64,000 bases of DNA from assembly GCF_015097055.1 (NCBI RefSeq), contig NZ_AP023366.1, forward strand, positions 2,183,501 to 2,247,500. The letters run 5' to 3'. Origin of the DNA: Effusibacillus dendaii. Its GTDB lineage: Bacteria; Bacillota; Bacilli; Tumebacillales; Effusibacillaceae. This document shows, piece by piece, positions 8,492 to 16,641 of this stretch. Each line of letters opens with the position of its first letter. The stretch's first letter is position 1. The position numbers and the translations under genes are program-made. Under the pieces are notes generated by a model. That model did not search any database and was not told where the DNA came from. It saw only the letters and a list, made by a program, of their open reading frames with translations.

Positions 8492-8740
8492 ATGGAATGG
8501 GCAGCGGTCTTGGGGATCGCAGCGGTTTTGGTTTTCATTCCCCTGTACGAATGGCCGAAAATGAACACGCAAATGAAAAGGGAAAAAACCGCCTTTGCCG
8601 CAATGACCGTTTTGGGAGGGATTCTGGCTTTTTTGCTCGTTTTCTATCCGGAAATGCCGGGGCCCACGCAATTCATTGATGCCATGTACAAACCGCTGGT
8701 GAAATTTCTCGAGAAATTAACCGCGGAAAGGAGCGGATGA
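8492..8740 (+). CDS. Small two-helix membrane protein, probable germinant receptor D subunit
   Basis: The protein has 82 residues, with hydrophobic segments at about 3-19 and 36-53 separated by a basic loop (KMNTQMKREK). It starts 7 bases after the C gene behind GAGGTGAT and ends 4 bases before the B gene, so it is translated as part of the operon. Small two-helix D proteins are known in some Bacillus ger operons, where they modulate receptor activity. The assignment rests on size, topology and position, not on a strong sequence signature. Confidence 0.75.
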   Translation: MEWAAVLGIAAVLVFIPLYEWPKMNTQMKREKTAFAAMTVLGGILAFLLVFYPEMPGPTQFIDAMYKPLVKFLEKLTAERSG

Positions 8741-8744
8741 GAAG

Positions 8745-9830
8745 ATGATCGAAAAAGGGGAAATTTCCGCATCACAATTGGGAAAGATGATGTATTTGGC
8801 CATCATCCCTACAGCGATTCTCACGTCACCTTCGATTACGTTCAAATTAGCGAAACAAGATCTGTGGATTTCGCCGATCTGGGCCTTGAGCGGACTGATT
8901 GCCGTTTATGTCGCGTTGCGGCTCCATAACATGTATCCCGGCCAAAATATCGCCCAAGCATGTGAACGCATCCTCGGCCGGTTTCCCGGAAAAATGATGG
9001 GGTTCATATTTCCGTTTTTTTATTTATATGTCAACGGTATTGTCGTACGGGAATACGGCGAATTCGTGGTTGGTACATTCCTGCTTAATACCCCGCTCAT
9101 CGTGGTGTCAGGCAGTATGGTGCTGGTATGTGCCATAGCCGTACGCGGAGGCGTGGAAATTGTGGGGAGGTATGCCGATCTCTTTCTTCCCGCTTTTATA
9201 ACTCTTTTTCTACTCATTATTGTTCCAATCCTTCCTGATCTGCGTGTGTCGAATATGCTTCCGGTCATGGGAGAAGGGATTATGCCTTCTATCGCGGGAT
9301 CTTTCGTCCTGCAAACCTGGTTTAGCGAATGGATCACCACATCGTTTTTGCTCCCCTTTGTAGCTGATCAAAAAAAAGCGACAAAAAGCATCTTGATTTC
9401 CTTATTAGCGGTAATACTGACGCTGGTTGTTTCCAATCTGGCGACACTGTTGCTCCTGGGAGAGATAACAGGCAATTTTACCTATCCCTTTCTGATTCTT
9501 GCGAGGTACATCAACCTGGCCGATTTTTTCACCCATTTGGAAGCGCTGTTCATGGCCATTTGGGTGTTGGGTGCGTTTGTGAAAATCTGCGTATTTTTTT
9601 ACGTGACCGTTCTTGGCGCCGCCCAATGGATGAACCTGTCCGATTATCGGCCGATTGTGTTCCCGCTTGGCTTTATTTTAACCTTATTCAGCATTTGGGT
9701 AGCGCCCAATCTGCAGGAATTAACGCATGCGATATCTACGTCCGTGACATTTTCTATGTTGACTGTGTTGGTGGTTATTCCAGTGTTACTATTCAGTATT
9801 GCTTGGGTGCAAAAACAATTTACAAGATAA
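8745..9830 (+). CDS. GerA-type germinant receptor, B subunit (GerAB/ArcD/ProY permease family)
   Basis: The protein has 361 residues and about ten membrane segments, the size and fold of endospore germination permeases related to amino-acid transporters. The opening EISASQLGKMMYLAIIPTAIL and the LWISPIWALSG segment are family-like. B subunits hold the germinant-binding pocket. It is the last gene of the A-C-D-B operon, behind AAAGGAGCGG. No clear terminator follows; the next 70 bases lead into transposase remnants. Confidence 0.93.
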   Translation: MIEKGEISASQLGKMMYLAIIPTAILTSPSITFKLAKQDLWISPIWALSGLIAVYVALRLHNMYPGQNIAQACERILGRFPGKMMGFIFPFFYLYVNGIVVREYGEFVVGTFLLNTPLIVVSGSMVLVCAIAVRGGVEIVGRYADLFLPAFITLFLLIIVPILPDLRVSNMLPVMGEGIMPSIAGSFVLQTWFSEWITTSFLLPFVADQKKATKSILISLLAVILTLVVSNLATLLLLGEITGNFTYPFLILARYINLADFFTHLEALFMAIWVLGAFVKICVFFYVTVLGAAQWMNLSDYRPIVFPLGFILTLFSIWVAPNLQELTHAISTSVTFSMLTVLVVIPVLLFSIAWVQKQFTR

Positions 9831-9899
9831 GGACAATGAGGCAATTCCACTCGTATCGCCAACTAATTCCTCAGAGAAGACAAGAATAGGGAGTTTTAC

Positions 9900-9983
9900 A
9901 TGATCCACGAGGTGAAAAAACGAGGATTGAACATCCCGCAGATCGCTCGTGAATTGGCAGAGATCGTAAAAATCCACAAATGA
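9900..9983 (+). pseudogene. IS21-type transposase (IstA) N-terminal remnant
   Basis: My translation from ATG 9900 gives MIHEVKKRGLNIPQIAREL and then diverges, stopping after 27 codons. The visible part looks like the helix-turn-helix start of IS21-family IstA. Nothing of the catalytic domain follows. Bases 9984-10160 keep no recognisable gene. Confidence 0.55.
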
Positions 9984-10161
9984 GTGAAAAAATCAAAGCC
10001 GGTTTCCTAAAAACGACAAGTCACTCGCCTAAGCAAGTTGGCCAGAAGCTACGCAAGAAGAAAAACCATTTTACAATCAACATCGTGCCTGCCAACGACT
10101 AAACGACCATGGTTAAAACCCAGGTCCCAGCCTGTAGACAAAGTTCCTAGCAGGAACAGGT

Positions 10162-10330
10162 CTATATGTTAAGCAAAAATCGTTTGGATGAGACAGTAGC
10201 GACCTTTAGCCGTGTGATATCTTCAATTCCGAGTATCTCCGCCACTTGCTTCTTCGTCATGCCTTTTAATCTCATCTCAACTGCCCGCTTTTTTAACTCA
10301 AAGCTATAGTGTTTGAATGTTTGGCTTTTC
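10162..10330 (-). pseudogene. IS3-family OrfA fragment
   Basis: The minus-strand reading HYSFELKKRAVEMRLKGM followed by TKKQVAEILGIEDITRLKV is the start of an IS3-type OrfA helix-turn-helix protein. It breaks off after LKV into unrelated residues and a stop at 10162. It is joined directly to an IS630-type fragment at about 10313-10330, so one mobile element was cut by another or by a deletion. Confidence 0.65.
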
Positions 10331-10654
10331 CTCGGGTTTCTGGCAAGCCAACGAAACGACCCTAGCTTTCGCTTCGGGCGTAATATCGGCCGGTCGGCCG
10401 GAGCGCTGAAGATCATCCAGCGCAGCTTTTACGCCCAATTGTAATGCCTTTTTAATACAGCGGTCTACTTTAGGTACGTTCGTGTGTAATTGAGCAGCAA
10501 TCCTGGGCACACTCAGGCCCTCTGTATCAAGCAATATCATACGAGCACGTTCAGCGTGACGAACTTGGGCGGTTCGGGATTGACTGATTTGTCGAAGCAT
10601 AGTCTGTTCTTCTTCTGAAAGTACAAGTACAGGTTTTTTATAGTAGGCGGCCAT
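10304..10654 (-). pseudogene. IS630-family transposase N-terminal fragment
   Basis: The 116-residue ORF begins MAAYYKKPVLVLSEEEQTML and carries the N-terminal helix-turn-helix of IS630-like transposases: RHAERARMILLDTEGLSVPRIAAQL, then GRPADITPEAKARVVSLACQKP. The family continues with a DDE catalytic domain of about 230 residues; here it ends after KPEEKPN, where IS3-type sequence begins. It cannot be active. Confidence 0.75.
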
Positions 10655-10742
10655 TGGTATCCTCTCCCGACTGGATCTCTATACCAGGGATACCGTATTT
10701 TGGTATAAACTTATAGTATTTTCAAAACGTTATACTAGGTAG

Positions 10743-10967
10743 TTACTCCTGAAAAAGTCGATATTTGAGGGAATATGTTCTCTCGCGACTTTCCCGGAGT
10801 GTTTGTTTTCCTAGGTATCCGGTGACAAAGCCACTTTCCGTCTCGTCGATACGGACTTTGTATCCGAATTCGGTCGCTTTCGCCAGTTTGCCCTTTTTGA
10901 TCGGGCGAGCTTCCCAGTCAAAAAAGCTAACGATGCGATCTGGAATCACTCTGGTTCCCGAGACCAC
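10743..10967 (-). pseudogene. Transposase fragment (DDE type, family uncertain)
   Basis: The 74-residue reading contains DWEARPIKKGKLAKATEFGYKV, a stretch seen in the catalytic domain of ISNCY/IS1182-like transposases, followed by ETESGFVTGYLG. Both ends are missing. I am confident that it is transposase debris, less so of the family. Confidence 0.5.
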
Positions 10968-10983
10968 CTGCCTGGCTTGGTCT

Positions 10984-11204
10984 GGAGAGTTTTATCAAAA
11001 AACATGGGTTGCACTCAATCTCACCGTACACGGTCTGCGCCACACCCATGCATCCCTGTTATTCGAGGCTGGAGCATCGATTAAAGAAGTACAAGCTGGC
11101 TTGGTCACAGGGACATTAAAACTACGATGGACATCTACACTCACGTAACAGAGAGTGTCAAGAACAGGACAGCCGACACCTTTGCCAACTTCATAGAGCT
11201 GTGA
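10984..11204 (+). pseudogene. Tyrosine recombinase (integrase) C-terminal remnant, frameshifted
   Basis: My translation reads LTVHGLRHTHASLLFEAG with the HxLRH box of tyrosine recombinases, then ASIKEVQA. After a one-base loss at about 11098 a second frame continues RDIKTTMDIYTHVTESV with the nucleophile Tyr, and stops at 11204. Most of the N-terminal half is gone. It reads towards the rpsI border and ends 94 bases from the rpsI stop, the usual position of an integrase gene beside its attachment site. It is the best direct evidence of what inserted the island. Confidence 0.85.
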
Positions 11205-11206
11205 AA

Positions 11207-11230
11207 TTTTTGTGGGTGCTTTGTGGGTGC
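11207..11230. repeat. Right-end TTGTGGGTG repeats of the rpsI island
   Basis: TTTTTGTGGGTGC (11207-11219) is followed by TTTGTGGGTGC (11220-11230), an 11-bp period with the same core as the pair at the left end (5226-5245). They begin right after the integrase remnant stop. Short 11-bp arm repeats bound by the integrase N-terminal domain are known for Tn916-type elements. Confidence 0.6.
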
Positions 11231-11248
11231 GGGGCAATGATGCACATG

Positions 11249-11280
11249 AAAAAAGCCCCCAACCGAGAACGGTTGAGAGC
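11249..11280 (-). terminator. Terminator now serving rpsI, supplied by the island
   Basis: On the minus strand CAACCG-TTCT-CGGTTG (11260-11275) with a weaker lower stem is followed by GGGGGC and six T. It lies 18 bases after the rpsI stop, inside the island, so the element brought a replacement for the displaced hairpin at 5008-5034. Confidence 0.7.
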
Positions 11281-11297
11281 CTGTAAACCTTGATACA

Positions 11298-11357
11298 TTA
11301 ACGCTTGGAGAATTGCGGGGCGCGGCGTGCCGCTTTGAGTCCGTACTTTTTCCGTTC
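11298..11357 (-). repeat. Right attachment repeat: current 3' end of rpsI
   Basis: These are the last 60 bases of the intact rpsI, repeated at 5062-5121 with four mismatches that change A to V and R to H in the encoded tail. The gene stays complete because the element carried this end. Confidence 0.88.
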
Positions 11358-11690
11358 CTTCATACGTGGGTCACGCGTCAGGAATCCGGCTTTTTTCAGA
11401 ACAGGCCGAAGTTCTTCGTCCGCTTTCAAAAGCGCTCTTGCGATACCATGACGGATCGCTCCCGCTTGCCCGGAAATGCCTCCACCATGAACATTGCAGA
11501 GAACGTCATACTTTCCTATTACATCAGTCAGTAACAGCGGTTGTTTAACTACCAGCTTCAAAGATTCGAGACCGAAATAATCGTTAATTTCACGTCGATT
11601 TACAATAATATTGCCGTCACCCGGCACAAGACGTACACGTGCAACCGAATGTTTACGGCGGCCGGTACCCCAGTATTGAACTTGAGCCAC
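11298..11690 (-). CDS. rpsI: 30S ribosomal protein S9
   Basis: The 130-residue protein is full length, from [20 protein letters not shown] to the basic tail [10 protein letters not shown] that reaches the decoding centre P-site tRNA. It is the downstream partner of rplM, 22 bases away. Its 3' end is the target of the island at 5062-11300, and the last 60 bases are probably element-derived. The tail still ends SKR, so function should be kept. Confidence 0.98.
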   Translation of the reverse strand: MAQVQYWGTGRRKHSVARVRLVPGDGNIIVNRREINDYFGLESLKLVVKQPLLLTDVIGKYDVLCNVHGGGISGQAGAIRHGIARALLKADEELRPVLKKAGFLTRDPRMKERKKYGLKAARRAPQFSKR

Positions 11691-11712
11691 AGATCGCTAC
11701 CTCCTTTTACTG

Positions 11713-12150
11713 TTAGTTTTTCGATTCCCAGGGAATCGGTTGTTGTGCTTGATGCGGGTGCTCTCCACCTGCATAAACATGCAACTTCGTCATCATCTTG
11801 GCACCCAGGCTATTTTTCGGAAGCATGCCTTTAACAGCAGATTGCAAAACACGTTCCGGTTTGGTTTTCAACATGTTTGCTGCAGTGGTTTCTTTCAAGC
11901 CGCCCGGATACAAAGAATGCCGACGGTAAATTTTGTTTTGCAGCTTGTTGCCTGTGAAAACAACTTTTTCAGCATTGATAACAACAACAAAATCGCCCGT
12001 GTCAACATGCGGAGTAAATTCCGGCTTATGTTTACCGCGTAAAATGGAAGCAATCTCAGTTGCCAAACGGCCCACTGTTTTTCCTTCCGCGTCAATTAAA
12101 TACCATTTCCGTTCCACAGCGTTTGGTTTCGCCATGTATGTCGTACGCAT
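11713..12150 (-). CDS. rplM: 50S ribosomal protein L13
   Basis: The 145-residue protein has the family stretches [19 protein letters not shown] and [10 protein letters not shown]. It begins at ATG 12150 behind GGGAGGAAC. It is the first gene of the rplM-rpsI pair, behind its own promoter and a leader hairpin. Confidence 0.98.
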   Translation of the reverse strand: MRTTYMAKPNAVERKWYLIDAEGKTVGRLATEIASILRGKHKPEFTPHVDTGDFVVVINAEKVVFTGNKLQNKIYRRHSLYPGGLKETTAANMLKTKPERVLQSAVKGMLPKNSLGAKMMTKLHVYAGGEHPHQAQQPIPWESKN

Positions 12151-12176
12151 GGAATTGTTCCTCCCAACATTTCAAA

Positions 12177-12212
12177 GTTTAAACCGGGGCTAGTGGGATA
12201 GCGGGTTTAAAC
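12177..12212 (-). promoter_or_regulatory. L13-type leader hairpin upstream of rplM
   Basis: GTTTAAACC and GGTTTAAAC arms enclose a GC-rich loop at the very start of the expected rplM transcript. A conserved L13 leader RNA that may bind the ribosomal protein is known in Bacillota. The assignment rests on position and the strong stem. Confidence 0.6.
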
Positions 12213-12221
12213 AACATTACC

Positions 12222-12250
12222 ATTTTAGCTGTTATAACTAACCAAGTCAA
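12222..12250 (-). promoter_or_regulatory. Sigma-A promoter of rplM-rpsI
   Basis: On the minus strand TTGACT (12250-12245) and TAAAAT (12227-12222) are separated by 17 bases. The start of transcription would fall just before the leader hairpin. Confidence 0.75.
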
Positions 12251-12291
12251 GGTAAAAGCGAATAAATAAGAGACAAACATACAACTTTTTC

Positions 12292-13032
12292 TCAATCCTC
12301 ATATTCCACTTGAACCAGCGTTAAGCCATGCGCCGGTGCGGTAACCCCCGCATATGTCCGATCCTGTGCATGGATAATTGTTGGAATCTCATCGGGCATA
12401 ATCCGGCCTTTTCCTACATCCACCAACGTACCCGCCATAATACGAACCATATTCCATAGAAAGCCTTTTCCACTTACAGTTACATGCAGTAAATGGCCAG
12501 CCTCTGAAATCCGGATGTCAGTGACGTGACGTCTGCGATCTTCCAACGGTGTGGCAGCGTTGCAAAAGCTTGTAAAATCATGACACCCGACCATATGGCT
12601 GGCTGCCTGCGCCATCTTGCCCACATCCAACGGATAAGAGACATGCCAGGCATAACGGCGAACGAACACATCCGGAAAAACGCTTCGGTCTATTTGATAG
12701 CGGTAGATTTTCCCCTTTGCATCAAAACGGGCGTGAAACGTTGGAGAAACCTCTCTCGCCGCACGAACAACCAAATCATCCGGCAATACGGCGTTGAGCG
12801 CATGAGGCCATTTATCAACAGGAATTTTAGATGAAGTATGAAAGTTAGCCACTTGCCCCTCTGCATGAACCCCCGCATCCGTCCTGCCCGAACCGATGAC
12901 TTGTACATATTCTCCTGTAAGTTGCTCGATTGCTTCCTGCAATTGTCCCTGCACAGTTCGCAATTTGGGTTGCGTCTGAAATCCATGAAAATTGGTGCCG
13001 TCGTAGGATATTATCAACCTGATGTTGCGCAC
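12292..13032 (-). CDS. truA: tRNA pseudouridine(38-40) synthase TruA
   Basis: The 246-residue enzyme makes pseudouridine at positions 38-40 of tRNA anticodon arms. The catalytic Asp lies in GSGRTDAGVHAEGQ; FHARFDAKGKIYRY and GKGFLWNMVRIM are further family blocks. I start it at GTG 13032 (VRNIRLIISYDGT) behind CAGGAGGGA, not at the upstream ATG 13071. The energy-coupling-factor transporter genes that normally lie between rplQ and truA in Bacillus are absent here. Confidence 0.97.
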   Translation of the reverse strand: MRNIRLIISYDGTNFHGFQTQPKLRTVQGQLQEAIEQLTGEYVQVIGSGRTDAGVHAEGQVANFHTSSKIPVDKWPHALNAVLPDDLVVRAAREVSPTFHARFDAKGKIYRYQIDRSVFPDVFVRRYAWHVSYPLDVGKMAQAASHMVGCHDFTSFCNAATPLEDRRRHVTDIRISEAGHLLHVTVSGKGFLWNMVRIMAGTLVDVGKGRIMPDEIPTIIHAQDRTYAGVTAPAHGLTLVQVEYED

Positions 13033-13092
13033 AAAAATCCCTCCTGACGACACCGTTTTCGATAACCTCACCGTTTTGCTATGACAAATTAT

Positions 13093-13130
13093 AAAAAAGG
13101 GAAATGACTCCGATCGTCATCCCCCTTCCC
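13093..13130 (-). terminator. Terminator after rplQ (end of S10-spc-alpha operon)
   Basis: On the minus strand GGGAAGGGGGATGAC and GTCATTTCCC form an imperfect stem followed by six T. It closes the long ribosomal operon right after the rplQ stop. Confidence 0.75.
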
Positions 13131-13132
13131 GA

Positions 13133-13498
13133 TTATTCCACCAGTTCCAAAATCGCCATCGGAGCTCCGTCACCACGACGGGGTCCGACTTTCAGGATCC
13201 GCGTGTACCCGCCTTGACGTTCTGTAAAACGGGGAGCAATGTCCGAGAATAATTTTTGCACAACATCTTGTTTACCGGTTGCATCTGCCACCTCCGGACG
13301 AACAAATGCTGCCACCTGACGGCGCGCGTGAAGATCACCGCGTTTCGCCAAAGTAATCATTTTTTCGGCAATCGAGCGAATTTCTTTCGCCTTTGCTTCT
13401 GTAGTTTGAATTCGTTCATTGATAAACAGATCGGTCACCAAGTCACGGAAAAGCGCTTGACGCGCACCGGTGCGCCGATTCAATTTGCGATATGCCAA
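13133..13498 (-). CDS. rplQ: 50S ribosomal protein L17
   Basis: The 121-residue protein starts [20 protein letters not shown], the invariant L17 opening, and ends [11 protein letters not shown]. It is the last gene of the alpha operon, 39 bases after rpoA, and is followed by a strong terminator. Confidence 0.98.
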   Translation of the reverse strand: MAYRKLNRRTGARQALFRDLVTDLFINERIQTTEAKAKEIRSIAEKMITLAKRGDLHARRQVAAFVRPEVADATGKQDVVQKLFSDIAPRFTERQGGYTRILKVGPRRGDGAPMAILELVE

Positions 13499-13537
13499 TC
13501 TAATTCCCCTCCTTCCGCACAGGATCCATATATACAG

Positions 13538-14482
13538 TTAATCCTCTTTACGAAGTGACAGTCCCAGTTCTTCCAACTTTTCTTGCACTTCTTCCAGCGA
13601 TTTGCGGCCGAGGTTGCGAACCTTCATCATTTCTTCCTCCGTTTTCGCACACAATTCCTGAACGGTATTGATGCCCGCACGCTTCAAGCAGTTGTAGGAA
13701 CGAACGGAAAGATCCAGTTCTTCAATCGTCATTTCGAGAACCTTTTCTTTCTTGTCATCTTCTTTCTCTACCATAATTTCCGTATCTTTTACCTTGTCGG
13801 TCAATCCGACAAACAGCATCAAGTGTTCCGTCATGATTTTGGCCGCCAAGCTAACCGCTTCATCGGGACGAATACTTCCGTCTGTCCACAGTTCCAGCAT
13901 CAGTTTGTCGTAGTTGGTTACTTGTCCGACACGTGTATTTTCCACACTGTAATTGACACGGGAAATCGGGGTAAAAATGGAATCAATCGGGATCACGCCA
14001 ATCTCCATATCATCCCGCTTGTTTCGGTCGGCCGGAACATATCCACGTCCGCGGTTTGCCTTGATCTCCATATACAGTTTGGCCCCGTCCGCAACTGTGG
14101 CAATATACAGGTCGGTGTTTAAAACTTCCACATCGGAATCTGCCTGAATGTCGGCAGCCGTAACCACTTTGGGTCCCTCAACATCGATCACCAAAGTTTT
14201 TTCTTCATCGGAATGAATTTTCAAAGAAAGCCGTTTCATATTGAGGATAATTTCCGTTGTATCTTCCACAACTCCCGGAATCGTCGAGAACTCGTGCAGT
14301 ACACCCTCAATTTTGACCGAGGTGGCTGCAGCCCCAGGCAAAGAGGAAAGCAAAATACGGCGCAACGAATTCCCTAGTGTTGTTCCGTAGCCTCGCTCCA
14401 AAGGCTCTACCACAAACTTTCCATAAGTTCCATCCGAACTGATTTCAACCGCCTCAATCTTTGGCTTTTCAATTTCGATCAT
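13538..14482 (-). CDS. rpoA: DNA-directed RNA polymerase alpha subunit
   Basis: The protein has 314 residues from [11 protein letters not shown] at 14482, which has GAGAAGGAGG upstream; an earlier in-frame ATG at 14527 is unlikely. The N-terminal dimerisation domain ([20 protein letters not shown]) anchors beta and beta'. The C-terminal domain (about 240-314, [20 protein letters not shown]) binds UP elements and activators. It lies between rpsD and rplQ. Confidence 0.98.
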   Translation of the reverse strand: MIEIEKPKIEAVEISSDGTYGKFVVEPLERGYGTTLGNSLRRILLSSLPGAAATSVKIEGVLHEFSTIPGVVEDTTEIILNMKRLSLKIHSDEEKTLVIDVEGPKVVTAADIQADSDVEVLNTDLYIATVADGAKLYMEIKANRGRGYVPADRNKRDDMEIGVIPIDSIFTPISRVNYSVENTRVGQVTNYDKLMLELWTDGSIRPDEAVSLAAKIMTEHLMLFVGLTDKVKDTEIMVEKEDDKKEKVLEMTIEELDLSVRSYNCLKRAGINTVQELCAKTEEEMMKVRNLGRKSLEEVQEKLEELGLSLRKED

Positions 14483-14560
14483 GCAGTAACCTCCTTCTCG
14501 ACAACTCATGCAGTCATGCCAGCACAATAGGAAAATCGTCTTTCTCCGATGTTACAGCGA

Positions 14561-15187
14561 TTAACGAGAGTACAATTCGACAATCATCTGTTCGGCTACC
14601 GGAATATCGATCTCCTCGCGAGATGGTACGCGGGCAATGCGTGCGTTTTTCGCATTTAGGTCCCGTTCCAACCAAGCTGGAGTCGTTTTCGTTTCGGCCG
14701 ATTCCAACAATTCTTTGATACGCGGGGATTCCAAGCTTTTTTCGTTGATTCCGATAACATCCCCAACTCGTGTCAAATAGGACGGAATATCCACCCGTTT
14801 GCCATTCACTGTAATATGACCGTGACGCACGATCTGGCGTGCTTCCGGACGGGAAGCCGCAAACCCGAGGCGATATACCACATTGTCCAATCGACTTTCC
14901 AAAATTTGAAGCAATGTCTCACCTGTAATTCCTTTACGACGGGCAGCTTCCTGATAATAGCTGCGGAATTGGCTTTCCAGTACTCCGTAAACACGGCGCG
15001 CTTTTTGCTTTTCACGGAGCTGCAATCCGTATTCAGACACTTTTTTACGCGTTTGTCCATGTTGACCGGGCGCATATGGACGACGGTCAATGGCACATTT
15101 ATCGCTATAGCAGCGTTCACCTTTAAGATACAGTTTCACGCCTTCTCTGCGGCACAGCCGACAGACGGCACCAGTATATCTTGCCAT
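14561..15187 (-). CDS. rpsD: 30S ribosomal protein S4
   Basis: The 208-residue protein is of the zinc-binding type: CRLCRREG with further Cys in ERCYSDKC (residues 9-36). The S4 RNA-binding domain covers [20 protein letters not shown] and onward. S4 nucleates assembly of the small subunit body. In Bacillus subtilis rpsD is a separate gene elsewhere; here it lies inside the alpha operon between rpsK and rpoA, as in many Clostridia and proteobacteria. Confidence 0.98.
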   Translation of the reverse strand: MARYTGAVCRLCRREGVKLYLKGERCYSDKCAIDRRPYAPGQHGQTRKKVSEYGLQLREKQKARRVYGVLESQFRSYYQEAARRKGITGETLLQILESRLDNVVYRLGFAASRPEARQIVRHGHITVNGKRVDIPSYLTRVGDVIGINEKSLESPRIKELLESAETKTTPAWLERDLNAKNARIARVPSREEIDIPVAEQMIVELYSR

Positions 15188-15318
15188 TCTAGTGTTGACA
15201 CCTCCTGTTGAGATTATACTTTATATACGAATGATTCAAGTCAATCTGCACATACTATATAGTCGCGCCGGTATGCCAAACCGAAGCTTTGCATATTGAC
15301 AAACGTTTGATTTCTCCG

Positions 15319-15732
15319 TTAAACGCGGCGGCGCTTCGGAGGACGGCAACCGTTGTGCGGAATCGGAGTTACGTCACGAATCATTGCAACTTCCAAACCT
15401 ACAGCCTGCAAGGATCGAATTGCAGCTTCACGACCAGCACCCGGCCCTTTTACAAACACTTCAACCGTTTTCATGCCATGTTCCATAGCTGCTTGAGCAG
15501 CCGCTTCGGCAGCCATCTGAGCAGCAAACGGCGTGGATTTACGAGAACCTTTAAAACCGAGTCCGCCTGCACTTGCCCACGAAATTGCATTACCGCTTGG
15601 ATCGGTGATGGTAACGATCGTATTGTTAAACGTGGATCTGATATGCGCAACGCCCGCTTCGACGTTTTTTCGATCGCGCCGTTTTGTGCGAGCTGCAGCT
15701 TTACCACGTGCTTTACCAGCAGCTTTAGCCAT
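15319..15732 (-). CDS. rpsK: 30S ribosomal protein S11
   Basis: The 137-residue protein contains [20 protein letters not shown] and the tail [13 protein letters not shown] of S11, part of the platform near the exit site. It lies 18 bases after rpsM. A gap of 131 bases to rpsD holds no gene and no clear terminator. Confidence 0.98.
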   Translation of the reverse strand: MAKAAGKARGKAAARTKRRDRKNVEAGVAHIRSTFNNTIVTITDPSGNAISWASAGGLGFKGSRKSTPFAAQMAAEAAAQAAMEHGMKTVEVFVKGPGAGREAAIRSLQAVGLEVAMIRDVTPIPHNGCRPPKRRRV

Positions 15733-15750
15733 GTTTTCTGTTTACCCCCT

Positions 15751-16119
15751 TTATTTTTTCTTGCCGGCAACCGTACGACGCGGCCCCTTACGGGTACGAG
15801 CGTTCGTTTTGGTGCGTTGTCCGCGAACCGGCAGACCTTTGCGATGACGAACTCCGCGATAGGAACCGATTTCGATCAATCGTTTTATATTCAAAGCGAT
15901 CTCACGCCGGAGATCCCCTTCTACTTTGAGAGTCTTATCAATTACATCGCGCAACCGGCTAACCTCATCTTCCGTCAGTTCACGAACCCGGGTATCCGGA
16001 TTGATTCCTGTTTCAGCCAGTACTTTGTTGGAAGTTTTCCGGCCGATTCCAAAAATATAGGTTAAAGCGATTTCTACTCGCTTATCACGCGGCAAGTCAA
16101 CACCTGCAATACGTGCCAT
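15751..16119 (-). CDS. rpsM: 30S ribosomal protein S13
   Basis: The 122-residue protein opens [20 protein letters not shown] and ends in a basic tail rich in [13 protein letters not shown], which touches tRNA in the P site. It lies between rpmJ and rpsK. The 156 bases between it and rpmJ hold no recognisable gene; a short stem CCCCT...AGGGG lies there without a T run. Confidence 0.98.
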   Translation of the reverse strand: MARIAGVDLPRDKRVEIALTYIFGIGRKTSNKVLAETGINPDTRVRELTEDEVSRLRDVIDKTLKVEGDLRREIALNIKRLIEIGSYRGVRHRKGLPVRGQRTKTNARTRKGPRRTVAGKKK

Positions 16120-16280
16120 GAATTAGAGACACCTCCTATATTAGATCTCAAATTTTGATTATAAACCAACTAGTGAATGTATTTCAAACAGCTCGGAGTA
16201 TCATAGAACCCCTCACACACCGAATAGGGGCAGCCGCTCTACGTCTCCTTACTGACTCTTAACGGTTCTGAGTTTTGCGC

Positions 16281-16418
<138 letters not shown>

Positions 16419-16422
16419 TCAA

Positions 16423-16641
16423 TTATTTGAACCGATATGTGATGCGTCCACGCGTCAAATCATATGGCGACAATTCTACCGTCACTTTATCACCTGGCAG
16501 AATTCGTATATAATTCATGCGAATTTTGCCTGAAACATGCGCCAAAACTTTGTGTCCATTCTCCAGTTCAACCCGAAACATGGCATTCGGCAAAGGTTCG
16601 ATCACAGTTCCTTCTACTTCAATGACATCATCTTTCGCCAT
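16423..16641 (-). CDS. infA: Translation initiation factor IF-1
   Basis: The 72-residue protein, [20 protein letters not shown] to RGRITYRFK, is a complete S1/OB-fold IF-1, which blocks the A site during initiation. It overlaps the end of the KOW gene upstream by 14 bases, so the two are translationally linked. Confidence 0.98.
   Translation of the reverse strand: MAKDDVIEVEGTVIEPLPNAMFRVELENGHKVLAHVSGKIRMNYIRILPGDKVTVELSPYDLTRGRITYRFK

Larger units (their letters stand above)
5062..11300. mobile_element. Degenerate integrative element (genomic island) in the 3' end of rpsI
   Basis: About 6.2 kb separate the duplicated rpsI ends (5062-5121 and 11298-11357). The interval breaks an otherwise conserved rpsI-cwlD neighbourhood. 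It contains integrase-like arm repeats near both ends, a C-terminal tyrosine-integrase remnant beside the right border, remnants of several insertion sequences, and one intact operon for a GerA-type germinant receptor. Site-specific insertion into the 3' end of a conserved gene, with the element restoring the reading frame, is the normal habit of tyrosine-recombinase elements. No conjugation or replication gene is visible, so what remains is an immobile relic with germination cargo. Confidence 0.8.

Noticed and set aside
10765..11148. A 127-codon plus-strand ORF seemingly encoding a recombinase
   Set aside because: Its first half is the antisense of a transposase remnant; only the second half is integrase sequence, and that is frameshifted. 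I annotate only the integrase part.
16120..16280. A terminator or regulatory RNA between rpsM and rpmJ
   Set aside because: There is a short CCCCT/AGGGG stem but no T run and no recognised leader pattern, so I do not call it.
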